Both the position numbers and the translations under genes were made by a program. A stretch of DNA of 20,126 nucleotides from Patescibacteria group bacterium. Its GTDB lineage: Bacteria > Patescibacteriota > Minisyncoccia > Phycocordibacterales > XYD1-FULL-46-19. Below are positions 14,502 to 20,126 of the stretch, piece by piece. Positions within the stretch are counted from its first letter, which is position 1; every line of letters begins with the position of its first letter. Under the pieces are notes generated by a model that was given only the letters and a program-made list of their open reading frames with translations, ran no database searches and was not told the origin of the DNA. The stretch lies in contig JAUPUJ010000009.1 in NCBI GenBank assembly GCA_030917625.1, forward strand, positions 1 to 20,126, given 5' to 3'.

Positions 14502-14889
14502 GAACTTAACGCACCGGCCAAAGCCGGTGCTTCCTTTTCTGGAACTTAAAAATAAAGTTCTGGGTAAAAAATATAATCTCAGTCTGGTTTTCATGTCAGA
14601 CTGGAAAGCTAGACAACTAAATAAAACTCTGCGCCACAAAACTACAGCCGCTAATGTTTTATCTTTCCCCCTAACAGAAAACGATGGTGAAATTTTTTTA
14701 AACCTTGCTCGTTGTGCTCGTGACCATAAAAAATATGACATGAATTACCTCGAACATGTCGCTTATCTTTTTATCCACGGGTTACTTCATTTGAAAGGTC
14801 ACTCGCATGGTAGTACAATGGAGAAGCAAGAAAGGCAAATATTAGCCTCTCTTAATCTTCATGACCAGAAACATCGTCATCGGCCTTGA
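14467..14889 (+). CDS. ybeY: Endoribonuclease YbeY (rRNA maturation factor)
   Basis: YbeY is a zinc-dependent endoribonuclease in 16S rRNA 3'-end maturation and ribosome quality control. The core is clear: YNLSLVFMSDWKARQLNKTLRHKTTAANVLSFPL and the metal motif HGLLHLKGHSH with ligands His104, His108 and His114; the usual Asp before the last His is Ser113. The N-terminal part is very short for the family. The true start is uncertain: the ATG at 14467 lies inside rpsU and makes residues 1-20 unlike YbeY, while a GTG at 14527 sits in the 3' arm of the hairpin and would begin near VLPFLELKNK. The end overlaps ftsA by 29 bp, suggesting translational coupling. Confidence 0.85.
   Translation: MDEFKNSAINDRNLTHRPKPVLPFLELKNKVLGKKYNLSLVFMSDWKARQLNKTLRHKTTAANVLSFPLTENDGEIFLNLARCARDHKKYDMNYLEHVAYLFIHGLLHLKGHSHGSTMEKQERQILASLNLHDQKHRHRP
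14511..14540 (+). terminator. Terminator-like hairpin between rpsU and ybeY
   Basis: GCACCGGC and GCCGGTGC form a perfect 8-bp stem around CAAA, followed by TTCCTTTTCT. It lies nine bases after the rpsU stop but inside the longest ybeY frame. It probably attenuates transcription into ybeY, ftsA and beyond, favouring abundant S21. Confidence 0.65.
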
Positions 14890-16027
14890 TATTGGCACAG
14901 CTTCCATCCGAGTAGTAGCGTGCGAGTATAAACCTGGGAATAGTATTCCTCAGGTTTTATCTTTGGTTAAAAAAAATTCCCGCGGACTCAGACGCGGTTA
15001 TATTATTCAATTTGAAGAAGCTGTTAGCAGTATTCGCGAAGCTTTAGTTGAAACTGAACGCATTATAGGTACTAGAGTTAAGCATGTAGTGCTAGCGATT
15101 GGTGGCTCAACCTTAGAATCAAAATTAATTGAAGGTGGAATAGTGGTGTCTAAAGCTGACAATGAAATTACTTCTAATGATATTAACCGGGCTATTAGTG
15201 CTAGTGAAAGTAATTTAGATATCACTAATAAAACTGTTATCCAAAAATTTCCGATCGCTTATAGATTAGATGGTAAAAAAATAATTGGCCGCCCAATTGG
15301 TCTAAAAGGCTCAAAATTAGAAGCCCAGGTGCTTTTTATCACTTACTCAACCCCACATCTAAAAGACTTATTGGCGGCCGTAGAAGCAGCAGGAGCACAT
15401 ATTGATGACATAATAGCAGCTCCCCTGGCCGCTTCAGAGGCTATTACTACTAGACTGCAAAAAACAGCTGGTTGTGTGATTGCAAACATCGGCTCTCAAA
15501 CTACTTCTATAGCTGTTTTTGAAGAAGGCTTACCGATTTCCCTGCGAGTGTTTCCTATTGGTTCCACCGACATCACAAACGATATTGCCCTTGGTTTTCA
15601 AATCCCTCTCGAAGAAGCTGAAAAAATAAAAACAGGCGAAGTCGACAACAATACTCCGCAAAAAAAATTGGATCAAATTATAGAAGCTAGACTATCTGAT
15701 ATTTTTGAATTTATTGAAAATCATTTAAAACGTTTGGGGCGTTCCGGTCTACTGCCAGCTGGTATTATTATTACCGGTGGTGGCTCCGGCATTGCTGAGA
15801 TAGAGGAGCGGGCCAAACATTTTTTTAAACTACCAGCCAGAATATCTATACCAACCGTCGCCAATAATTCCCGTAATCAAATAAAAGATTCTTCGTGGTC
15901 TGTAGCTTATGGCTTATGCCTAAAAACCAAAGATAATGAATCTTCTGAACCTAAACTTATTAATATTACAATCATTAGAAGAGTTTTGGCTCAGATATGG
16001 AAATGGCTTAAAGAACTATTACCTTAA
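14861..16027 (+). CDS. ftsA: Cell division protein FtsA
   Basis: FtsA is the actin-like ATPase that anchors FtsZ to the membrane. The 388-residue protein has the phosphate-1 motif IVIGLDIGTASIRVV near the start, the SHS2 (1C) insertion at about 85-165, a phosphate-2-like IANIGSQTTSIAVFEEG (about 207-223) and the adenosine motif AGIIITGGGSGIAEIEE (about 302-318). It ends in the amphipathic membrane-targeting helix RRVLAQIWKWLKELL (373-387). It overlaps ybeY by 29 bp and precedes ftsZ by 111 bp, the common ftsA-ftsZ order. Confidence 0.96.
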   Translation: MTRNIVIGLDIGTASIRVVACEYKPGNSIPQVLSLVKKNSRGLRRGYIIQFEEAVSSIREALVETERIIGTRVKHVVLAIGGSTLESKLIEGGIVVSKADNEITSNDINRAISASESNLDITNKTVIQKFPIAYRLDGKKIIGRPIGLKGSKLEAQVLFITYSTPHLKDLLAAVEAAGAHIDDIIAAPLAASEAITTRLQKTAGCVIANIGSQTTSIAVFEEGLPISLRVFPIGSTDITNDIALGFQIPLEEAEKIKTGEVDNNTPQKKLDQIIEARLSDIFEFIENHLKRLGRSGLLPAGIIITGGGSGIAEIEERAKHFFKLPARISIPTVANNSRNQIKDSSWSVAYGLCLKTKDNESSEPKLINITIIRRVLAQIWKWLKELLP

Positions 16028-16054
16028 AATCCTAAAAAATTAAACATTTTCTAC

Positions 16055-16107
16055 TTTAGCTAGTTTTAGCTATGATTTGCTTTTTCTCTCTCGTTTGATA
16101 CTATAAA
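16055..16107 (+). promoter_or_regulatory. Possible ftsZ promoter region with tandem TTTAGCTA repeats
   Basis: TTTAGCTA occurs at 16055-16062 and 16065-16072, ten bases apart, and each contains the palindrome TAGCTA. Downstream, TTGCTT (16077-16082) and TATAAA (16102-16107) are spaced 19 bp, long but usable. The start would be near 16114, with a leader of about 25 nt. The promoter is tentative. Confidence 0.35.
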
Positions 16108-16138
16108 TTCCAAAGTTGCCATTATTCCCAATCATATT

Positions 16139-17356
16139 ATGCCTAAAATTCAACCAGAAATAGAAGCTTTCGCCCGTATTAAAGTCATCGGAATTGGTGG
16201 TTCCGGTACTAACGCTGTTAATCATATGGTTAGAGCAAAAGTGCGCGGCGTTGAGTTCATCACCATGAACACTGACGCTCAACATTTACACCACTCACCT
16301 GCTAACAAAAAAGTTCATATCGGAAAAAACTTAACTCGAGGACTAGGAACTGGAATGGATCCAGAAATTGGTCGCAAGGCGGCTGAAGAAAGTCTAGAAG
16401 ACATTCAAAATGTAATGAAAGGCGCTGATATGGTTTTCGTCTCTGGTGGTCTTGGTGGTGGTACCGGTACTGGTGCCACTCCTGTTATTGCCCGCGTCGC
16501 GAAAGAACAAGGAGCCTTAACAATTGCCGTGGTCACTAAACCATTTATTTTTGAAGGTAAACAAAGAATGCATTTAGCTGACAAAGGTTTGGCTGAACTA
16601 CAAAAAGAAGTTGATGCCGTCATTGTTATACCTAACGATCGATTACTTGGTTTGATTTCTAAAGATACTACTGCTGAATCGGCTTTTTCGATGTGTGATG
16701 AAATCTTGCGCCAAGCCGTGGAAGGTATTTCTAATATTATTACCATCCCTGGTATCATCAATGTCGACTTTGCTGACATTAGAGCCATTATGCAAAATGC
16801 TGGCTCAGCTCTTATGGGTATAGGCAACGCTTCTGGAGAAAACCGAGCAGTTGAAGCCGCTCGCAATGCTATTAATTCTCCTCTCTTGGATTTGTCTGTA
16901 GAAGGCGCTAAAGGAGTGCTCTTTACTATAGCTGGTGGTCCTGACATGACGATGTTTGAAATTCAGGAAGCCGCTAAAGTTATTACCGAATCAATTGATA
17001 CTGATGCTAAAGTTATCTTCGGCGCGATTCATGATGACAAGCTCAAGAAAAATGAAATCAAGGTGACTGTAATTGCTTGTGGTTTTCCAGAACAAAAAAA
17101 GAAAACCAGTGGCTTATTTAATTTTGGTTCAGACCCAGCCGTAGAGCCTCCTGCTCCTGTCAAAGAAGTCAAAGAAAACAAATCAGTTAACGAAATTACC
17201 CCACCATCTCGAAATGGTTCCCCTTTTGGCAATCGTGTCTCCCGCGAGCCAGTAGATAATTTTAATGTGCCTTCAACTGACGATGATGACGATGATGATT
17301 GGTCATCTATCCCAGCTTTCCTCAGACGCGGTCGAGATAATAAAGATAAAAAATAA
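16139..17356 (+). CDS. ftsZ: Cell division protein FtsZ
   Basis: FtsZ is the tubulin-like GTPase that builds the division ring. The 405-residue protein has the nucleotide-binding start KVIGIGGSGTNAVNHM, the signature GGGTGTG at 106-112, the NDRLL segment and the synergy-loop region NVDFADIRAIM. A Pro/Glu-rich linker from about 318 leads to a run of seven Asp and the C-terminal peptide SIPAFLRRGR, the site that binds FtsA, which is encoded just upstream. A basic tail follows. No Shine-Dalgarno site is seen. The downstream hairpin ends the division cluster here. Confidence 0.98.
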   Translation: MPKIQPEIEAFARIKVIGIGGSGTNAVNHMVRAKVRGVEFITMNTDAQHLHHSPANKKVHIGKNLTRGLGTGMDPEIGRKAAEESLEDIQNVMKGADMVFVSGGLGGGTGTGATPVIARVAKEQGALTIAVVTKPFIFEGKQRMHLADKGLAELQKEVDAVIVIPNDRLLGLISKDTTAESAFSMCDEILRQAVEGISNIITIPGIINVDFADIRAIMQNAGSALMGIGNASGENRAVEAARNAINSPLLDLSVEGAKGVLFTIAGGPDMTMFEIQEAAKVITESIDTDAKVIFGAIHDDKLKKNEIKVTVIACGFPEQKKKTSGLFNFGSDPAVEPPAPVKEVKENKSVNEITPPSRNGSPFGNRVSREPVDNFNVPSTDDDDDDDWSSIPAFLRRGRDNKDKK

Positions 17357-17360
17357 AGAT

Positions 17361-17395
17361 AAAATACCCCGCAGGCAAAGCCTGCGGGGTATTTT
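17361..17395 (+). terminator. Intrinsic terminator of ftsZ
   Basis: AAAATACCCCGCAGGC and GCCTGCGGGGTATTTT form a perfect 16-bp stem around AAA, five bases after the ftsZ stop. Its last bases are shared with the -35 box of the next promoter. Confidence 0.93.
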
Positions 17396-17421
17396 GGTTT
17401 TCTTAGTCGATAATATATAAT
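17394..17421 (+). promoter_or_regulatory. Promoter of the thioredoxin-reductase-like gene, near-leaderless
   Basis: TTGGTT (17394-17399) and TATAAT (17416-17421) are separated by 16 bp. Nine bases lie between the -10 box and the ATG at 17431, so the transcript should start about three bases before the start codon, with no room for a Shine-Dalgarno site. Confidence 0.65.
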
Positions 17422-17430
17422 ACTACCACT

Positions 17431-18363
17431 ATGACTTATGATTTAATTATTATTGGCGGGGGACCAGCTGGAGTTGCAGCTGGGGTTTATGCCGCTCGTA
17501 AAAAAATTCATACCCTCCTCCTGACTGTCGATTTTGGTGGTCAGTCTCAAGTCTCGCCCGATATTCACAACTGGATCGGGGACCAATCTATCTCCGGCAA
17601 TGATCTAGCTAAAAAGTTAGAGGCTCATGTTAGACAATATGAATCTGAGACTTTTGTTATTAAAACTGGTAACAGTGGCAAAGTTCAAACTATTAATCAA
17701 ACAGATGCTGGTTTTATGGTCACCGTCGGTAACGGCGAATCTTTTGATACCAAGACTATTCTTAATGTGGCTGGCTCTAATCGTCGTAAATTAGATGTCC
17801 CAGGAGCGGTAGAATTCGATCAGAAAGGCCTAACTTACTGTGCTTCCTGTGATGGTCCATTTTTTACCGATAAAGACGTTGTTGTAATCGGTGGTGGCAA
17901 TGCTGGTTTTGAATCCGCCGCTCAACTCCTCGCTTATACTAAAAGTGTGACTATTTTACACCGCGGCGCCAATTTTAAAGCTGATAAAATAACTACCGAA
18001 AAAGTTTTAACTCATCCTAAAATTACAGCTATTTTAAATGCCACTCCAACTGCTGTTTTAGGTGACAAATTTGTTACTGGTATTAAATATAAAAATAATG
18101 ACAGTAGGGAAGAGGTTACCCTATCAACCGATGGCATTTTTGTCGAAATTGGTTTTATCCCTAATACTGAATTTTTGAAACCTTTGGTAGACACCAATGA
18201 CTATGGTGCAATTGTCGTCGATCACAAAACTCAAAAAACCAGCCAAGCTGGTATCTGGGCGGCCGGTGATTGCACCGACGCACTCTATCATCAAAACAAT
18301 ATCGCTACTGGTGATGCCGTTAAAGCTATTGAAGATATTTATAATTACCTCCATCTAAAATAA
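17431..18363 (+). CDS. trxB: Thioredoxin reductase-like FAD/NAD(P)-disulfide oxidoreductase
   Basis: The 310-residue flavoprotein has the FAD motif IIIGGGPAGVAAGVYAARK (about 6-24), the redox pair Cys137/Cys140 in YCASCDG, the NAD(P)-binding VVVIGGGNAGFESA (about 149-162) and the final FAD motif GIWAAGDCTD. This is the TrxB fold. Details lean toward the reductase module of AhpF: FGGQ, GGGNAGFESA in place of GGGDSA, and IFVEIGFIPNT. The HRRxxxR set that binds the NADPH phosphate is partly lost (HRGANFK, 177-183), so NADH use is possible. No thioredoxin or AhpC gene is in the window. The symbol trxB is by family; the electron acceptor is unknown. Confidence 0.88.
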   Translation: MTYDLIIIGGGPAGVAAGVYAARKKIHTLLLTVDFGGQSQVSPDIHNWIGDQSISGNDLAKKLEAHVRQYESETFVIKTGNSGKVQTINQTDAGFMVTVGNGESFDTKTILNVAGSNRRKLDVPGAVEFDQKGLTYCASCDGPFFTDKDVVVIGGGNAGFESAAQLLAYTKSVTILHRGANFKADKITTEKVLTHPKITAILNATPTAVLGDKFVTGIKYKNNDSREEVTLSTDGIFVEIGFIPNTEFLKPLVDTNDYGAIVVDHKTQKTSQAGIWAAGDCTDALYHQNNIATGDAVKAIEDIYNYLHLK

Positions 18364-18365
18364 AT

Positions 18366-18398
18366 AAACCCCGTGTCGCTTGCGCGCCACGGGGGTTT
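18366..18398. terminator. Bidirectional terminator after the thioredoxin-reductase-like gene
   Basis: AAACCCCGTG and CACGGGGGTTT pair with one bulged G around a CG-rich loop that can itself fold (CGC-TT-GCG). On the plus strand it follows the flavoprotein stop, and on the minus strand it follows the small membrane protein gene, with T-rich flanks each way. Confidence 0.8.
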
Positions 18399-18417
18399 GG
18401 TTTTGGGTCTCTTTTGC

Positions 18418-18759
18418 TTACCCCTTCTTCTTGTCCAGCCACTTAATCAGAAAAATGTAATAGGTCATCATGACCACAAATGTTGACAGAAAGAAGTAGA
18501 TCAAGAAACTTACAATACTGTCTACAGTGTATACAGTAGCTGAAAACCACTTAATCAAGAACAACCACAACAACGACAATACAGAAGATGAGATATAAGA
18601 GAATAAGAAGTTCTGTATCAATGGCTCAGGATCATACACTCTTACCCTCTCCATACGACACTTCTTCAAATATTCACTCGTGGCCAAATACAGCCAAACC
18701 ATTGCGGTGACATACAAAACCACCACCACAAAAGCCCCCAGTAAAAAATATGACAACAT
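18418..18759 (-). CDS. Three-helix membrane protein of unknown function (113 aa)
   Basis: I do not recognise the family. Membrane segments lie at about 3-25, 50-70 and 80-105; the loop after the first is basic (KKCRMERVRVYDPE) and probably cytoplasmic, and the C-terminus is WLDKKKG. The start is well supported by a ribosome binding site (GGAAGGG seven bases before the ATG), one of the few in the window. The gene stands alone between a terminator and a promoter whose -10 box is buried in a perfect inverted repeat, so it is probably a regulated single-gene unit. It is oriented toward the flavoprotein gene but shares nothing with it except the terminator. Confidence 0.7.
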   Translation of the reverse strand: MLSYFLLGAFVVVVLYVTAMVWLYLATSEYLKKCRMERVRVYDPEPLIQNFLFSYISSSVLSLLWLFLIKWFSATVYTVDSIVSFLIYFFLSTFVVMMTYYIFLIKWLDKKKG

Positions 18760-18805
18760 GTGATCACCCTTCCGTTTTGTTCTATAACCATTTATCCCAA
18801 AAGTG

Positions 18806-18847
18806 ATTTCTGTGTATATTTATACACAGAAATTAACAAAATGTCAA
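18806..18847 (-). promoter_or_regulatory. Promoter with operator-like 28-bp inverted repeat over the -10 box
   Basis: On the minus strand TTGACA (18842-18847) and TATAAA (18819-18824) are separated by 17 bp, a near-consensus promoter. ATTTCTGTGTATA (18806-18818) and TATACACAGAAAT (18821-18833) are perfect 13-bp inverted arms with two bases between, covering the -10 box and reaching beyond the predicted start near 18812. A dimeric repressor bound here would block the promoter. As RNA the distal arm is not transcribed, which favours a DNA site over a hairpin. Confidence 0.7.
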
Positions 18848-18894
18848 TGTAGGTAAAATGCCACGACCTCTAACACAACTACTCTAAAGTTTTG

Positions 18895-18969
18895 TGGTGC
18901 GCGATGGAAGAATTGGACTTCCGACCTCTTCAATGTCAATGAAGCGCTCTACCACTGAGCTAATCGCGC
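18895..18969 (-). tRNA. tRNA-Val(GAC)
   Basis: On the minus strand GCGCGAT pairs with ATCGCGC, the D arm is GCTC-AGTGGTA-GAGC, and the anticodon stem CTTCA/TGAAG encloses TTGACAT, giving anticodon GAC. Discriminator A and an encoded CCA follow (18895-18898), unlike the two leucine tRNAs. The T arm is GGAAG-TCCAATT-CTTCC: position 55, almost always U (pseudouridine), is C. A weak promoter (TCGACT, 17 bp, TACATT) can be read upstream on the minus strand. Confidence 0.93.
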
Positions 18970-19238
18970 ATTTCCCTAACCTCCAAAATGTACCAAATTT
19001 TTTAATGTGAGTCGAGTAATTGTTTATTGTGAACTCACCATATCTAGAATGGAACACTATAGAAAGTATGGTCACAAGTTGGAATCGAGTCTTTAATAGC
19101 TTTAATTTTAACATAAATACCCAATTATAATGTTATTTACCAACATTAAGTTATTATTTTTCGTTAATTATTTTACCCAATGAACTATAGAACAACTGAT
19201 AAGTAGTGGGAATAACAGCTATCGTATAGAAGAATCAG
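18970..19238. other. AT-rich intergenic stretch without a visible gene
   Basis: No convincing coding frame is present. The left part should carry the tRNA-Val promoter. TAATGTT (19128-19134) and AACATTA (19142-19148) make a 7-bp hairpin followed on the plus strand by a T-rich run, a weak terminator candidate. I see nothing else that stands out. Confidence 0.5.
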
Positions 19239-19247
19239 TGATATAAT
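19239..19247 (+). promoter_or_regulatory. Extended -10 promoter of the sugar-nucleotide dehydrogenase gene
   Basis: TGATATAAT is an extended -10 box with a perfect TATAAT (19242-19247); no good -35 is seen, which extended -10 promoters can tolerate. Transcription would start near 19254, about 35 nt before the ATG. Confidence 0.55.
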
Positions 19248-19288
19248 AATAGATTAAATCCTCTAAGGGGGTTGTTTATCAATAATTT

Positions 19289-20126
19289 ATGCAATTTTCT
19301 GGTATGGTTATAGAAAAAGACAATAAAGTTACTGTTTTAGGCCTCGGATACGTCGGTTTACCCCTAGCTCTGTTGGCTTCTCGGAAAGGTTATAAGGTTG
19401 TTGGGGTGGATTTAAACATTGAAAAGATTGATCTTATAAAACAGAAGAAGTCTCCCTTTCAAGATGATGAATTACAAAAAGAAATTGAACAGACTAGCCT
19501 TAATGTATCAAACAGCTTTGAATCAATAAGAGAAACAGACATTGTTATTATTTGTGTCCCTACTCCTGTAGATGATAATAAGATGCCAGACTATACTCCT
19601 ATAGAGTCTGCTTGTGAAAGTATTGGTCCTCACCTTAAAAAGGGACAATTGGTTATTTTAGAGTCCACTGTAAATCCTGGGGTGTGTGAAGAAGTCGTTA
19701 TACCAATTCTGGAGCGTGTTTCCAATTTAAAAGTTGGTAAAGATTTATCTCTAGCTCATTGCCCAGAGAGAATTAATCCTGGTGATAAGAAATGGAATGT
19801 TTCAAACATACCGAGGGTCGTTGGTGGTTTTGATTCTGAAAGCTTAAATCGTGCTGTTACTTTTTATACAAATATTGTTGATGCTTCTATAAAACCTATG
19901 GGTTCTCTTAAGGAGGCTGAGGCTGTTAAAATTGTAGAAAATTCTTTCCGTAATATAAATATAGCTTTCGTAAACGAGTTAGCGCGATCTTTTGCTAAGA
20001 TGGATATAGATGTTGTTAATGTTATTGATGGAGCAGCAACTAAACCATTTGCTTTCATGGCCCATTATCCTAGTTGTGGTATTGGGGGTCATTGTATTCC
20101 TGTAGACCCGTACTATTTGATAGAGT
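19289..20126 (+). CDS. Nucleotide-sugar (UDP-sugar) 6-dehydrogenase, 5' part
   Basis: The first 279 codons are present and the gene runs off the window; family members have about 420-440 residues. The Rossmann motif VTVLGLGYVGLPLALLASRKGY lies near the start, followed by VVIICVPTPVD, a Glu in ILESTVNPG, the active-site region LSLAHCPERINPG, KIVENSFRNINIAFVNE with its catalytic Lys-Asn pair, and CGIGGHCIPVDPYYL with the nucleophilic Cys. The GGHCIPVDPYY form is typical of the WbpA/WecC branch that oxidises UDP-N-acetylhexosamines to uronic acids for surface polysaccharide, rather than UDP-glucose dehydrogenase proper. A Met at 19304 is an alternative start. AAGGGGG upstream is 18 bases from the ATG, too far for a normal ribosome binding site. 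Confidence 0.9.
   Translation, partial: MQFSGMVIEKDNKVTVLGLGYVGLPLALLASRKGYKVVGVDLNIEKIDLIKQKKSPFQDDELQKEIEQTSLNVSNSFESIRETDIVIICVPTPVDDNKMPDYTPIESACESIGPHLKKGQLVILESTVNPGVCEEVVIPILERVSNLKVGKDLSLAHCPERINPGDKKWNVSNIPRVVGGFDSESLNRAVTFYTNIVDASIKPMGSLKEAEAVKIVENSFRNINIAFVNELARSFAKMDIDVVNVIDGAATKPFAFMAHYPSCGIGGHCIPVDPYYLIE

Noticed and set aside
18884..19114. 76-residue minus-strand open frame
   Set aside because: Its end runs through tRNA-Val and the rest lies in the tRNA upstream region; no ribosome binding site or protein features.
1..20126. CRISPR array, insertion sequence or prophage
   Set aside because: No regularly spaced repeats, transposase, integrase or phage structural genes are seen on either strand.

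Overview
The window looks like a chromosomal segment of a Candidate Phyla Radiation (Patescibacteria) bacterium, most likely Parcubacteria-type. This is inferred from compact AT-rich gene layout, a run of small two-helix TrbC/VirB2-like membrane proteins, a short four-domain S1 protein, a very short YbeY, and a near absence of Shine-Dalgarno sites in front of the housekeeping genes. TGA acts as a stop (for example at the ends of ybeY and of the solute-binding protein), so the standard bacterial code applies and not the Gracilibacteria/SR1 code in which TGA is glycine.

Layout. Positions 1-640 hold a gene tail, two minus-strand tRNA-Leu genes (UAG and UAA), and between them a palindrome-rich, tRNA-like element on the opposite strand. 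From 693 to 2726 a consensus promoter drives an SPFH (band 7) membrane protein and an unknown two-helix partner, closed by a strong terminator. Positions 2732-6605 (minus) are a methyltransferase, a membrane-anchored family 1 solute-binding protein and five tandem, mutually related two-helix pilin-like proteins. Positions 6676-10136 (minus) are a metallo-beta-lactamase-fold protein without its metal motif, a small membrane protein and gyrA.

The plus strand then carries an S1-domain protein behind a structured leader (10207-11543). pth (minus) and lepB (plus) diverge from overlapping promoters, and hisS follows lepB. rpsU, ybeY and ftsA overlap or abut, then come ftsZ and a thioredoxin-reductase-like flavoprotein (to 18363). 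The right end has a small three-helix membrane protein (minus) whose promoter -10 box lies inside a 28-bp perfect inverted repeat, a tRNA-Val(GAC), about 300 bp without a gene, and the first two thirds of a nucleotide-sugar dehydrogenase running off the window.

Most of the window is core information processing and cell division (GyrA, S1, Pth, HisS, S21, YbeY, FtsA, FtsZ) plus secretion (LepB). The less ordinary parts are the tandem pilin-like array with its solute-binding protein, the SPFH pair, the tRNA-like element, and the regulatory architecture (leaderless or SD-less core genes beside SD-bearing membrane-protein genes). No insertion sequence, prophage or CRISPR array is visible.
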